The notes beneath the pieces are model-generated. The model was not told the DNA's origin. It ran no database searches and saw nothing but the letters and a program-made list of their open reading frames with translations. Below, in pieces: positions 52,093 through 60,898 of a DNA stretch of 64,000 nucleotides. This stretch comes from JAWPMV01 sp039819665 (GTDB lineage Bacteria > Bacteroidota > Bacteroidia > J057), in assembly GCA_039819665.1 (NCBI GenBank), contig JBCBRM010000009.1, positions 1-64,000 of the forward strand, read 5' to 3'. Both the position numbers and the translations under genes were made by a program. Every line of letters starts with the position of its first letter. The first letter of the stretch is position 1.

Positions 52093-52977
52093 ATGAGACT
52101 CTTATGGATAATTCTATGCTTTCTTCTTTTCTCCTGTGCTAATAGGCCAAGAGAGCGAATCGTCATTCGCGGATCTGATACGGAGGTAAACCTTGTTCTG
52201 CAAATGGCTGAAATCTTCATGGATAGAGATCCCGAAGTATCTATAGCAGTTACAGGTGGGGGATCTGGAACTGGCCTTGCCGCTCTAATCAATCGAAAGA
52301 CAGATATCGCAAATTCTTCTCGTGATTTTTCCTCCTACGAACTTAGGCTTGCAAAAGAACGTGAAATCGAGGTTTTGGACTTCATTTTTGCAAGAGATGC
52401 CCTCTGCTTTATTGTCAATAAAGAACTTGAACTGGATAGCCTAAGTATTGAAAAAATAAGTGCTATCTATAAAGGGCAGTTGAAAAACTGGGAAGAAGCA
52501 GGAGCCCAAAACCTTCCCATATCTCTTTATGGGAGGCAGAGTAATTCAGGGACTTTTATCTATATCAGAGATTCTATTCTTAGAGGAGATTATTCTTTGG
52601 GCATGAAGCAAATGAATGGTAATGCTCAAATAATAGAAGGAGTCAGAAATGATCCTGCCGGGATAGGCTATGTAGGCATTGGATATGTTGTCAAAGAGGA
52701 TGGTGAAGTTCTGGAAGGCTTGAAGATTCTAAGTTTGAAAATCTCAAGGAATGTAGCTGCTATATCACCGAATGAAAGTGAGAATATCCTGAATGGGAGT
52801 TATCCGGTTATTCGTCCCCTTTTCCAATTTCTTGATGGAAAACCTGATGGGAAGCTAAAAGATTTCCTACTTTTTGAAATAAGCGAAGAAGGTCAGAAAA
52901 TGATAAAATATGGAGGGTATTTCCCTATTGATGACAGGCAAATGAAACACAATTTGAAATTGCTGCATAATGAATAA
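52093..52977 (+). CDS. pstS: Phosphate ABC transporter substrate-binding lipoprotein
   Basis: A 294-residue periplasmic binding lipoprotein (lipobox LLFSCAN) of the PstS type. The phosphate-binding loops are RGSDTEVNLVLQM, AVTGGGSGTGLAALINRKTD and SLYGRQSNSGTFIYIRDS. It captures phosphate for the PstCAB importer. The gene overlaps pstC by 8 bases and opens a four-gene operon. No phoU or phoB-like gene is linked, so the usual Pho regulation may be encoded elsewhere. Confidence 0.92.
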   Translation: MRLLWIILCFLLFSCANRPRERIVIRGSDTEVNLVLQMAEIFMDRDPEVSIAVTGGGSGTGLAALINRKTDIANSSRDFSSYELRLAKEREIEVLDFIFARDALCFIVNKELELDSLSIEKISAIYKGQLKNWEEAGAQNLPISLYGRQSNSGTFIYIRDSILRGDYSLGMKQMNGNAQIIEGVRNDPAGIGYVGIGYVVKEDGEVLEGLKILSLKISRNVAAISPNESENILNGSYPVIRPLFQFLDGKPDGKLKDFLLFEISEEGQKMIKYGGYFPIDDRQMKHNLKLLHNE

Positions 52978-53845
52978 AGCTCAGTCAGATCGACTCGCCA
53001 AAATTGCTTTTTTTGTTTCTGGCATACTGGCAATCCTGATACTTGGAGGGATCTTTGGGATGTTGCTCAGCAATGGACTTCGTGCTTTCAGGGATATTTC
53101 TATTAGCGAATTTCTGGGCTCTTTTATATGGCAACCAAGTTCTTATGTAAAGTCTAGCTATGGTATTCTTACTATGGTATATAGCTCGTTACTACTTACA
53201 TTCCTTGCTTTGCTTATAGCTGTCCCAATAGGAATTGGCTGTGCTGCCTTCCTCGCTGAGTTTTGTCCTCCAAAGCTGGCAAATATCCTTAAACCGGCCA
53301 TTGAAATTCTTGCATCCGTTCCGTCCGTAACCCTTGGTTTTTTGGGATTGGTACTCTTTGGCCCATTCTTCGCGAGGGCTTTTGGTACCACCCACGGCCT
53401 TCATGCTTTTAATGGGGCAGTTCTTCTGGCAATTATGGCCCTACCTACAATTATCTCTATTTCTGAAGATGCAATTCAAGCTGTCCCTCTGGCTTATAAA
53501 GAAGGCTCTTATGCCCTAGGAGCTAATAAGTGGGAAACCCTAACAAAGGTAATTCTACCAGCCAGTGCATCGGGTATTATTGCGTCAGTCATGTTGGGCA
53601 TGGGCCGAGTAATAGGGGAAACCATGGCTGTACTTATGGCTACTGGAAACTCCCTTGCCTGGCCAGAAAGTATATTTAGTCCGGTTCAACCCCTGACTGC
53701 AACTATTGCGATCGAAATGGGAGAGGTACCATTTGACACTCCTCATTACTATTCACTTTTTATGCTGGGGGTAATTCTATTTGTGATAACCCTCCTGATC
53801 AATTTCGCTTCCGATAAACTTAGTAGCAGATTCCAAATCAAATAG
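52970..53845 (+). CDS. pstC: Phosphate ABC transporter permease PstC
   Basis: A 291-residue inner-membrane permease with six membrane helices. The cytoplasmic coupling loop (EAA motif) reads EGSYALGANKWETLTKVILP, and the helix GRVIGETMAVLMATGN is typical of PstC. It forms the channel with PstA. It overlaps pstS by 8 bases and precedes pstA by 4 bases, so the three are one transcript. Confidence 0.93.
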   Translation: MNKAQSDRLAKIAFFVSGILAILILGGIFGMLLSNGLRAFRDISISEFLGSFIWQPSSYVKSSYGILTMVYSSLLLTFLALLIAVPIGIGCAAFLAEFCPPKLANILKPAIEILASVPSVTLGFLGLVLFGPFFARAFGTTHGLHAFNGAVLLAIMALPTIISISEDAIQAVPLAYKEGSYALGANKWETLTKVILPASASGIIASVMLGMGRVIGETMAVLMATGNSLAWPESIFSPVQPLTATIAIEMGEVPFDTPHYYSLFMLGVILFVITLLINFASDKLSSRFQIK

Positions 53846-53849
53846 CTCC

Positions 53850-54695
53850 ATGAAAAAAAGAATATATCTGGGATTAGGCGTGATTTTTATGCTGATATGT
53901 ACTTTTCTTTGTGTGGCTATTTTGGGGCTGATCATTGGAGATATTGTCGGGAAAGGCTATTCTGCATTAAGTTGGGATTTCTTAATCTCTTTTCCCAGAA
54001 ACGGTATGACAGAGGGAGGAATCTTTCCTGCCATTATCGGGACTTGTCTGCTTAGTATTATTACTGCTTTGTTTTCCATCCCTTTTGGGGTAGCTGCTGC
54101 GATCTATTTACAAGAGTATGCGCAGGAAAATTTTCTTACTCGACTATTGAGGGCTTCAATCAGGAATTTAGCTGGAGTTCCTTCTATTGTTTATGGTCTT
54201 TTTGGGGTTGCTTTATTTGTACAGGCTATGCAAATGGGCACTTCCTTATTGGCATCAGGGCTCACGCTGGGTCTGCTTTCTTTACCCTATATCATAACTG
54301 TAACAGAAGAAAGTCTGAAAACGGTCCCGAAAGGAATGAAGGAAGCTTCAATTGCACTGGGAGCTTCGAAATGGCAAACCCTTTATAAAGTAGTGCTTCC
54401 ATTCTGTGTACCAGGGATTCTTACAGGGACGATTCTGGCACTTTCACGAGCTGCCGGGGAAACGGCTCCTATTCTGTTTACCGGAGTTTTTTTCTACCAA
54501 AGATACCTACCAGCTTCTCTATTTGATGAATTCATGGCCTTACCCTACCATCTGTTTATCCTATCGACTCAGCATCATGACATAGAAGGGGTCCGTCATT
54601 TAGCTTATGGGACGGCACTTATTCTGCTAATCCTGATATTTCTTATGAATCTTACTGCTTTTTATATCCGAGTTAAATACCGACGCAAAATCTAA
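53850..54695 (+). CDS. pstA: Phosphate ABC transporter permease PstA
   Basis: A 281-residue permease partner of PstC with six membrane helices. The coupling loop reads EASIALGASKWQTLYKVVLP, and SRAAGETAPILFTGVFF is the PstA signature. It is placed directly between pstC and pstB, with short gaps and the usual order of a pst operon. Confidence 0.93.
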   Translation: MKKRIYLGLGVIFMLICTFLCVAILGLIIGDIVGKGYSALSWDFLISFPRNGMTEGGIFPAIIGTCLLSIITALFSIPFGVAAAIYLQEYAQENFLTRLLRASIRNLAGVPSIVYGLFGVALFVQAMQMGTSLLASGLTLGLLSLPYIITVTEESLKTVPKGMKEASIALGASKWQTLYKVVLPFCVPGILTGTILALSRAAGETAPILFTGVFFYQRYLPASLFDEFMALPYHLFILSTQHHDIEGVRHLAYGTALILLILIFLMNLTAFYIRVKYRRKI

Positions 54696-54709
54696 GTTTG
54701 CCCAAAGCC

Positions 54710-55462
54710 ATGAACAAAATCTCCATTAAAAATATCTCTCTATCTTTTGGAACGAAAGAGGTCTTAAAAGATATATCTTTAGAGGTTCCCGCTTATTCTA
54801 TTACAGCAATGATTGGTCCATCCGGTTGTGGAAAGTCAACATTATTGAGGTCTGTAAATCGCATGCATGACATGAGCCCGGATGCAAAAATAACCGGAGA
54901 TATTCTGCTGGAGGGGGATAGTATTTATCAGAATGGGATAGATGTAAATTTGATTCGCAGAAGGATCGGCATGGTTTTTCAAAAACCAAACCCTTTGCCA
55001 AAATCAATAAGAGAAAATGTGGCTTACGGAATGAAGATTAATAGTCTGCATAAAAGAGGGGGGCTGGAAGATGGAATAGAAAAAAGTCTGAGAGAGGCTT
55101 TTCTCTGGGAGGAAGTTAAAGATAAGTTGGATGAATCCGCTTTTTCACTTTCTGGGGGTCAACAACAAAGATTGTGTATAGCAAGATGTATAGCTGTTAA
55201 ACCTGAGGTAATCCTGATGGATGAACCCACTTCGGCATTGGATCCTATTGCCACTCAAAAGATTGAGTCACTTATTCTGAAATTGAAAAAGGATTATACC
55301 ATCATTATTGTTACCCACAATATGCAGCAAGCCAGGAGGATTGCAGATAAAGTAGCAATGCTTTATTTGGGAGAGCTGGTAGAATATACCCCAACCGACC
55401 AATTCTTTGATAACCCCCAAACAGAACTTGCGCATAAATATGTGAGTGGGGATTTTGGGTAA
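54710..55462 (+). CDS. pstB: Phosphate ABC transporter ATP-binding protein PstB
   Basis: A 250-residue ATPase that powers phosphate uptake. Walker A is GPSGCGKST, the Q-loop MVFQKPNPLP is typical of PstB, the signature is LSGGQQQR, Walker B is VILMDEPTSALD and the H-loop is IIVTHNMQQARR. The ATG at 54710 is preferred to an in-frame TTG at 54698. It ends the operon; no phoU follows. A convergent gene pair lies downstream. Confidence 0.95.
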   Translation: MNKISIKNISLSFGTKEVLKDISLEVPAYSITAMIGPSGCGKSTLLRSVNRMHDMSPDAKITGDILLEGDSIYQNGIDVNLIRRRIGMVFQKPNPLPKSIRENVAYGMKINSLHKRGGLEDGIEKSLREAFLWEEVKDKLDESAFSLSGGQQQRLCIARCIAVKPEVILMDEPTSALDPIATQKIESLILKLKKDYTIIIVTHNMQQARRIADKVAMLYLGELVEYTPTDQFFDNPQTELAHKYVSGDFG

Positions 55463-55517
55463 TACTTGGCCTCTAATCTTTATCCTGCTTGACTTTAGAG
55501 ATAGAAAAATCAAAAGG

Positions 55518-55539
55518 CCGGTCTACATACACAGACCGG
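55518..55539 (-). terminator. Terminator for the GerW-family gene
   Basis: CCGGTCT (55518-55524) and AGACCGG (55533-55539) form a 7-bp stem. Read on the minus strand the tract beyond is CCTTTTGATTTTT. It lies 24 bases past the stop of the GerW-family gene and may also stop pst transcripts running the other way. Confidence 0.7.
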
Positions 55540-55562
55540 ACCTCTTCAAAAAAAGATGTCGA

Positions 55563-55949
55563 CTAAACCAATCTTGCTTCGGCTAGCGATTCTGGAGTCC
55601 TTCTATTCTCAATCATTTTCTCTAGTAAATCGGGTAATTTTTCAAGGGCTGTATCCATGCCTGAATGCTTGGTGGCTCCCAGAAAATGAATATCGTCTGC
55701 TCTGGAAACAAGGAAGCCGATAGGTTCTATGCTCACGCCAGCACCAATAGCAGCTCCTTCTCCCTGGCCTTCATTTCCGGGACCTTTACCCTCGCCACCG
55801 CCGGTTCCAAAACCCATGCGAGCTCTGATGATAGGAACGCAGGTAAATTCTCCCAGTGAAAACTGTTTACCAATAATAGTGTCAGTCTTGGTTTCTGATT
55901 GAATAAATTCAGTAACCTGTGATAGCAATTCTTCGAAATTGATGTTCAT
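55563..55949 (-). CDS. GerW family (YtfJ-like) protein
   Basis: A 128-residue protein of the GerW/YtfJ family (PF09579). Landmarks are the N-terminal SQVTEFIQSETKTDTIIGKQ, the glycine-rich centre (GFGTGGGEGKGPGNEGQGEG, then AAIGAGVSIEPIGFL) and the C-terminal MDTALEKLPDLLEKMIEN. In Bacillus the family is linked to spore germination; its molecular role is unclear. The ATG at 55949 is chosen over one 45 bases upstream. It follows a DUF2953-like gene, the same pairing as ytfI-ytfJ, although this organism's phylum is not known to form spores. Confidence 0.85.
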   Translation of the reverse strand: MNINFEELLSQVTEFIQSETKTDTIIGKQFSLGEFTCVPIIRARMGFGTGGGEGKGPGNEGQGEGAAIGAGVSIEPIGFLVSRADDIHFLGATKHSGMDTALEKLPDLLEKMIENRRTPESLAEARLV

Positions 55950-55972
55950 ACGATTTGTGTTTAATGTTGAAA

Positions 55973-56500
55973 TTATTTTTTCATCCATGCCCAAAGTAGG
56001 CGGATGAGTCGATTGCTGATGATTAGCCGCAAAGAATTTTCTCCCCGAAAGTTTATTTCAAAATTCCCTTTACCTCTATCCAGGCCATAAACAATCGGAA
56101 ACCATAGTCCATTCCAGCTGGGATCTTCGCTACTCACTTGAGCCTCCAATCTTTTTACTTTAAAGGAGGAAAGAATGCGGCGAAATTGCTTTCCAGAAAT
56201 TTTGGGATATCGCTTTTTTCTTTTCTTCCTCTTTGGCGTTTTCCTTTTTTGGCTCAGTTTGCTAATAGGCCATTCGAGCTTCCTCCAAAACCAAAGTTCA
56301 AGCCGAAGGAATAAAAGCTCTTCTCTTTCCCATGCGGGTACGATACCTAGTTTTCCCAATCCTTCAATACTCAGCTGGTATAGCTGCTTTTTAGTATTTA
56401 TCTCTAAAGTGAGCTGACTAAAAAGTATCCAACTCAGCAGTAGAGAAATCAGTACAAGGATGATCCAAAGAATAAGCATCGGTATTAAACTGTACCCCAA
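55973..56500 (-). CDS. DUF2953-like membrane protein
   Basis: A 175-residue protein with an N-terminal membrane segment (LILWIILVLISLLLSWILFS), a beta-rich stretch (LTLEINTKKQLYQLSIEGLG) and a basic linker (KRKTPKRKKRKKRYPKISGK). The C-terminal strand-helix reads WNGLWFPIVYGLDRGKGNFE ... LIRLLWAWMKK. Size, layout and position in front of a GerW-family gene match YtfI/DUF2953. The assignment rests partly on that neighbourhood. Confidence 0.6.
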   Translation of the reverse strand: MGYSLIPMLILWIILVLISLLLSWILFSQLTLEINTKKQLYQLSIEGLGKLGIVPAWEREELLFLRLELWFWRKLEWPISKLSQKRKTPKRKKRKKRYPKISGKQFRRILSSFKVKRLEAQVSSEDPSWNGLWFPIVYGLDRGKGNFEINFRGENSLRLIISNRLIRLLWAWMKK

Positions 56501-56653
56501 CTTCCCTATTTACTTTCACATTTGGGATATAGGAGAGCACTGCCCTGGCTGATTTTTGGCTGTCCTTTACCAATGGAAAATCAATCTATGAGCTGACAAT
56601 AGCTAGCCTGCTGGTATGAAAGGGCTTTTAATTTGGGGCAAAACCTTTTCGAG

Positions 56654-57220
56654 ATGAAAAATCTGTTGAAAGCTTTGCTCGGGTTTGTCCTTTTGTGGGG
56701 CGTACTCAGTATTTGGGTAGAACTGCCTGGTTCCCAAATTGAATTGCGAATAAGGCCAGAACTGGATAAGCGGGCATTAATCGTTTATGATCCCGATCCT
56801 ATCTATAATCTGGATTGGCAGGTGTGTAAATCTTTTGCCGAAGGACTGGACAGAGAAGAGTGGGGGGTAGATATCTTCAGTGTGTCAAAAGCCTCGAAGG
56901 AGAAGCAGACAGATTATGAACTATATGTCTTTTGTGCCAATACTTACAATTGGCAACCAGATTGGATTTTACGGTCATTTATAGAAAATATGGAAGGACT
57001 TGAAGGGGAAAGGGTAGTTGCACTTACTATCGGGAGTGGTTCTACGACTCGCGCTAAAAGAATCATGGAAAAGATATTGTTAAAGAAAGAAGTTGAACTC
57101 TTAGCTTCTGAAGAATACTGGTTGATGCGCCCGAACGATGAACAAAGACTAGAAGAACCCAATACATGGGTAGCTGCTGATAGGGCTCGCGAACTTGCTA
57201 CACAACTTCCTTTATATTGA
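56654..57220 (+). CDS. Membrane-anchored flavodoxin-like protein (putative)
   Basis: A 188-residue protein with an N-terminal membrane segment (LLKALLGFVLLWGVLSIWVE) followed by an alpha/beta domain. In that domain RALIVYDPDPIYNLDWQVCK, DYELYVFCANTYNWQPDWIL and ERVVALTIGSGSTTRAKRIM follow the order of a flavodoxin-like fold. The usual flavodoxin phosphate-binding loop is not obvious, so FMN binding is uncertain. The ATG at 56654 is preferred to an upstream TTG. It precedes the cyclase gene by about 70 bases. Confidence 0.55.
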   Translation: MKNLLKALLGFVLLWGVLSIWVELPGSQIELRIRPELDKRALIVYDPDPIYNLDWQVCKSFAEGLDREEWGVDIFSVSKASKEKQTDYELYVFCANTYNWQPDWILRSFIENMEGLEGERVVALTIGSGSTTRAKRIMEKILLKKEVELLASEEYWLMRPNDEQRLEEPNTWVAADRARELATQLPLY

Positions 57221-57294
57221 GCTTTTGTCTCTGCCAACTGCTTTCAGGTCTCTTTGATAATCCTTATTTTAAAGGATTAAAGCCCGGCTAGCTT

Positions 57295-59238
57295 ATGGCA
57301 CAATCCTACAATCCTACAGTCAGAATACTTTTTCGGGGAACACTGATCCTGTCTTTTTTCCTACTTTTTTCCCCGGCCCTCAACGCTCAGGATGCTCATA
57401 TTGAACATCTGGAGAATTTGGTTGAAGATTTGGCGGGCCATGATAAACTGAATACTTATAATGAACTAGTTGAGTATTATCAAGACCGAAAATTAAATAA
57501 AGCCCAAAAGTACGCTCGGCAGGCTGTGAAATATGGGCGGCAACGCTATTCACTGGATGTCAGATCAAATGAATATGATGGCCAGTATCAGTGGTTCCTT
57601 TCCCATTATCTGCTAGGCGAAATTTATTTAAAAAAAGGGAACCTGCTTGAATCCTACAAAAGTTTTAAAGGGGCTGAAAAACTGGCAGCTGTACTGGATA
57701 CAGATACCTATGAAGATGAAATAGAAGATTATCTGGATGAAATTGAGGATGATTTCGAAGGGGTTGAGGATTTAGCCGAACTGACCAATATAGGGGAGAG
57801 ACTGGTTAAGAACCCTATTGGAGATCTTTTTTCCAGTGATAAGGTAGAGAATGCTAAAAAAGATTTCCTTATTCATGGAAAGCTTTTCGCAGCCAAAATC
57901 AACAAAGAAAATGAAGCATATGAAGAGGCTGTAGATGCCTACAAGGGAGCCGCAGAGTTATTAAAGGAAAAAGGAGATATAAATAAATTAAAAGAGGTAA
58001 ATCTTCAATTGGCCTTTTTGCTGGATAGTTTAGATAAACACGAGGAGGCTCGCATTTTTCTCAATGATGTGATTGCAGAGGTAAAAGGCATTGATTCTAT
58101 AAAGATTAGAGATCCAGAATTTGGAAATATGCCGATTCCCCCGAATACCCCCAAGCCTCCCTGGGTTCGAGGCTACACATTTAGGAATATAAATCCAGAT
58201 TCTATACGAGAAGAAAAGAAGAACCTGAAAGACATTGCTGAAAGATTTGCCCGACAAAATAACTACAGAAAGTCCTTGGAATATTTCAAACTCTACCAGG
58301 AACTCACGGCCAGAATACTTGCTGATAGTCTGATTACATCTGCAGAGGAAGCCCAGAGAGAAAATGAACTCATCCAGCTGAAATTGCAAAAGGATAAGGT
58401 GGATGCGAAAGTGGAAGTTTTGGAAAAAGAAAGAGAGCAGGAAGTACTTAGAAGAAATGGTGCTTTTTTGATTGCATTTTTAATTTTATTGGGTGGGGGA
58501 ATTACCTATTATTTATACCATACCAAAAAACGTGAACATAAAAAACTTACCATTGCTTACCGTGATCTGGATAAAACCCGGAAGAAATTGGTCGGAGCCG
58601 AACAGAAGATTGTGAAGCTACTCAAGCAACATGTTTCGGGGGATGTAGCAGCAGAGCTATTAAGCAGCAATTTCAATGAAGTAGTTGCACGAAAATTTGT
58701 CTGCATCATGTTTCTTGATATTCGGGACTTTACTCCTATGGCAGAAAAGATGACACCTGAAGAACTTATCGACTATCAGAATGAAGTCTTTGGCTTTATG
58801 ATAGATGTGGTGCATAAGTACAACGGTAACATCAATCAGTTACTGGGGGATGGATTTATGGCAAGCTTTGGTGCACCGGTTTCTCATGGGAACGATTGCC
58901 AGAATGCTTACCACGCCGCCCATGAAATTTTGCAGGAAGTCAAAGAGCGAAATGAGGCCCAGATTATTCCAGAAACCAAAATCGGAATTGGTCTACATGC
59001 AGGCTTTGTCGTAACCGGCAATGTGGGTACGGAAGCGCGAAAGCAATATTCCATAACTGGCAATCCGGTGATCATTGCCAGTAGGGTAGAACAGCTCAAT
59101 AAAACCTACAAATCTCAATTCATCATCACCGAAGAAGTCTTCAATAAACTCGAAGAGCAGGAGGCAATTAAACAACCTTTCCTCGAGGTTGAAGTGAAAG
59201 GACGTAGCAATCCCGTAAAAATCATGAAACTGGCCTAG
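57295..59238 (+). CDS. TPR-containing class III adenylate/guanylate cyclase
   Basis: A 647-residue membrane protein. A signal peptide (LFSPALNAQ) is followed by TPR-like repeats over residues 40-350, a coiled coil and one membrane helix at about 388-407 (GAFLIAFLILLGGGITYYLY). A cytoplasmic class III cyclase domain covers residues 466-640. Metal-binding Asp residues are in CIMFLDIRDFTPM and NQLLGDGFMASFGAP, and RKQYSITGNPVIIASRVEQL ends the catalytic core. It presumably makes cAMP or cGMP in response to a signal read by the extracytoplasmic TPRs. The nucleotide preference cannot be told. Confidence 0.92.
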   Translation: MAQSYNPTVRILFRGTLILSFFLLFSPALNAQDAHIEHLENLVEDLAGHDKLNTYNELVEYYQDRKLNKAQKYARQAVKYGRQRYSLDVRSNEYDGQYQWFLSHYLLGEIYLKKGNLLESYKSFKGAEKLAAVLDTDTYEDEIEDYLDEIEDDFEGVEDLAELTNIGERLVKNPIGDLFSSDKVENAKKDFLIHGKLFAAKINKENEAYEEAVDAYKGAAELLKEKGDINKLKEVNLQLAFLLDSLDKHEEARIFLNDVIAEVKGIDSIKIRDPEFGNMPIPPNTPKPPWVRGYTFRNINPDSIREEKKNLKDIAERFARQNNYRKSLEYFKLYQELTARILADSLITSAEEAQRENELIQLKLQKDKVDAKVEVLEKEREQEVLRRNGAFLIAFLILLGGGITYYLYHTKKREHKKLTIAYRDLDKTRKKLVGAEQKIVKLLKQHVSGDVAAELLSSNFNEVVARKFVCIMFLDIRDFTPMAEKMTPEELIDYQNEVFGFMIDVVHKYNGNINQLLGDGFMASFGAPVSHGNDCQNAYHAAHEILQEVKERNEAQIIPETKIGIGLHAGFVVTGNVGTEARKQYSITGNPVIIASRVEQLNKTYKSQFIITEEVFNKLEEQEAIKQPFLEVEVKGRSNPVKIMKLA

Positions 59239-59260
59239 ATTTACGGGTAAATCATCCAGT

Positions 59261-59296
59261 AAAAAAGAGATACAGGCACTAAAGGTACCTGTATCT
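59261..59296 (-). terminator. Terminator of the metzincin-like lipoprotein gene
   Basis: AGATACAGG (59268-59276) pairs with CCTGTATCT (59288-59296). On the minus strand the stem is followed by CTTTTTT. It lies about 57 bases beyond the stop at 59353. Confidence 0.78.
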
Positions 59297-59352
59297 GGAA
59301 TCGCTACTTTAGAAGTATTGAGATAGATGCTTATCGAGTGCCATAGGCTATA

Positions 59353-59880
59353 TCAGTTACCTGAGGCATCGAAATTAAATAATTCGTCCAGGTAGTATTC
59401 TCGTGTTGCAGAGGTGTAATTGTCGAAGCAAGGTTCATTGCCGCTACGCATGATGCTGGCGCAAATATTTCTGTCCAGGACTTCTTCTCGATGGTCCTGT
59501 CCCAGATAGCAATGCCCCAGTTCATGGAAGATGATCATTTCGCGGAAATTGACGGAAGGGACCTCCTCCCAGAATTCTTCGTCTATGATGATGTGATTAG
59601 GTGCACGGAAATTGAACTGGCATTGGCCGGCCACATGTTCCTGCTCGATTTCTCTGATTTCTCCGGTGATGAAACGCGCCCGAATGTCGATATTATATCC
59701 TCTGTTTCGGCCTTCTTCCTCAAAGTCTGCAAAATAGGACCAGAGTCTTTGATCCACTCCCTGATAGGATTCTTCAGCATTGACATTGGCTGGATCAACT
59801 CCATCGGGCTGACAAGCGAATAGGAAAAAAAGGACAGCAAAAAGATAAGGGGATTTGTTACCTCCGAATAGGGCTTTCAT
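59353..59880 (-). CDS. Metzincin-like zinc metallopeptidase lipoprotein (putative)
   Basis: A 175-residue lipoprotein (lipobox LFFLFACQ, C23). The zinc motif reads FHELGHCYLGQDH: H119, E120, H123 and a third histidine H130, one residue further than in the classical HExxHxxGxxH. A methionine turn follows (ASIMRSG, 141-147). Many Bacteroidota encode similar small secreted proteins. The proteolytic substrate is unknown. Two Cys (C140, C151) could form a disulfide. It is transcribed alone. Confidence 0.72.
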   Translation of the reverse strand: MKALFGGNKSPYLFAVLFFLFACQPDGVDPANVNAEESYQGVDQRLWSYFADFEEEGRNRGYNIDIRARFITGEIREIEQEHVAGQCQFNFRAPNHIIIDEEFWEEVPSVNFREMIIFHELGHCYLGQDHREEVLDRNICASIMRSGNEPCFDNYTSATREYYLDELFNFDASGN

Positions 59881-60074
59881 ACCTAAAGTTTTAATCTAAG
59901 AAATACGGAGGTAGAGCTACGGGCTATAGGATAGTGGCTTTTGAGATTTATTATTACTAACATCTTCCCAGGAAAAACCCTACATAAAGGAGAGGAGCTG
60001 TCAGCAATTTGACATACAATAATTAGAGGAAAAGAGATTTAATAGGTTACATGAGAAAGAGATTTTTTCTGGAC

Positions 60075-60773
60075 CTAGCTATTAAGATGTTTATCTATTT
60101 TAATCTGAAGCTTCTCCAATTTATCCTTTAGATCCGCATAGTATTTGAGAATGAAGTTGCGGTTTAGGCTAATTTTCCAAAGGTAACTTAGGAGAAGTTT
60201 TCTCTCATTGGCGTTGAGTTTGAGGGGAACTTTGAGTCCGGTAATTTCACCCGTTTCGTTAAAGCTTAGATGTGGGGCAATGATTTTATTGATCTCTTCA
60301 TAATAGGATCTATGAAATTGCATCTCCTGATACTCTTCTTCAAACTTCAACAAAATTTCATAATCATATTCATAGATTGAAATGATATCAAACCTCAGAG
60401 AATCATCTTCAATTAATTCTAGTCCTCTGGATTTAAGGGTTTCATAACCACTTACGTTCTGGATAGAGATAAAATCACGGGTCAGTGCAAAGTAATATTG
60501 GGTTAAGGTATCAAGGGAATTCGACTCATGATTAATCAGTCTTCTCCAGTAAGCACATGCTCTCAGCCCTCCCTTATGGCCCCTCATATTAAGGTTTACG
60601 TCCTCGATGTCTTTCTCAAGTCCATGCAGAATTTCTATCAGGATTTTATCCTCAGCTTTTCGCTCTCTCCGATTCTCCTGCCAATTGGTCAGGGCAAAAG
60701 CAGAAATTACTGCGATAAAGATCGACAGAAACTCAAATCCGTAGTTTTTCCAGTTCGTCTCTTTCATGTTCAT
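60075..60773 (-). CDS. DUF6090-like membrane-anchored protein
   Basis: A 232-residue protein with one N-terminal helix (YGFEFLSIFIAVISAFALTN) directly followed by WQENRRERKAEDKIL, the layout of DUF6090-like proteins. A helical region with a Tyr- and Glu-rich segment (YEYDYEILLKFEEEYQEMQF) follows. The function is unknown. It is divergent from the DUF1801 gene, with about 125 bases between them. Confidence 0.6.
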   Translation of the reverse strand: MNMKETNWKNYGFEFLSIFIAVISAFALTNWQENRRERKAEDKILIEILHGLEKDIEDVNLNMRGHKGGLRACAYWRRLINHESNSLDTLTQYYFALTRDFISIQNVSGYETLKSRGLELIEDDSLRFDIISIYEYDYEILLKFEEEYQEMQFHRSYYEEINKIIAPHLSFNETGEITGLKVPLKLNANERKLLLSYLWKISLNRNFILKYYADLKDKLEKLQIKIDKHLNS

Positions 60774-60898
60774 ACTGTATTCAGGTAAATCTCGTAAATT
60801 TTGGGGAAAGGATTTAATTCATCCATTTAGGCTTTATATTTAGAGGAGGTTTGCAAGACGTTGTAATTTTGGGCGAACAGGAACACAAACACCCAAAC

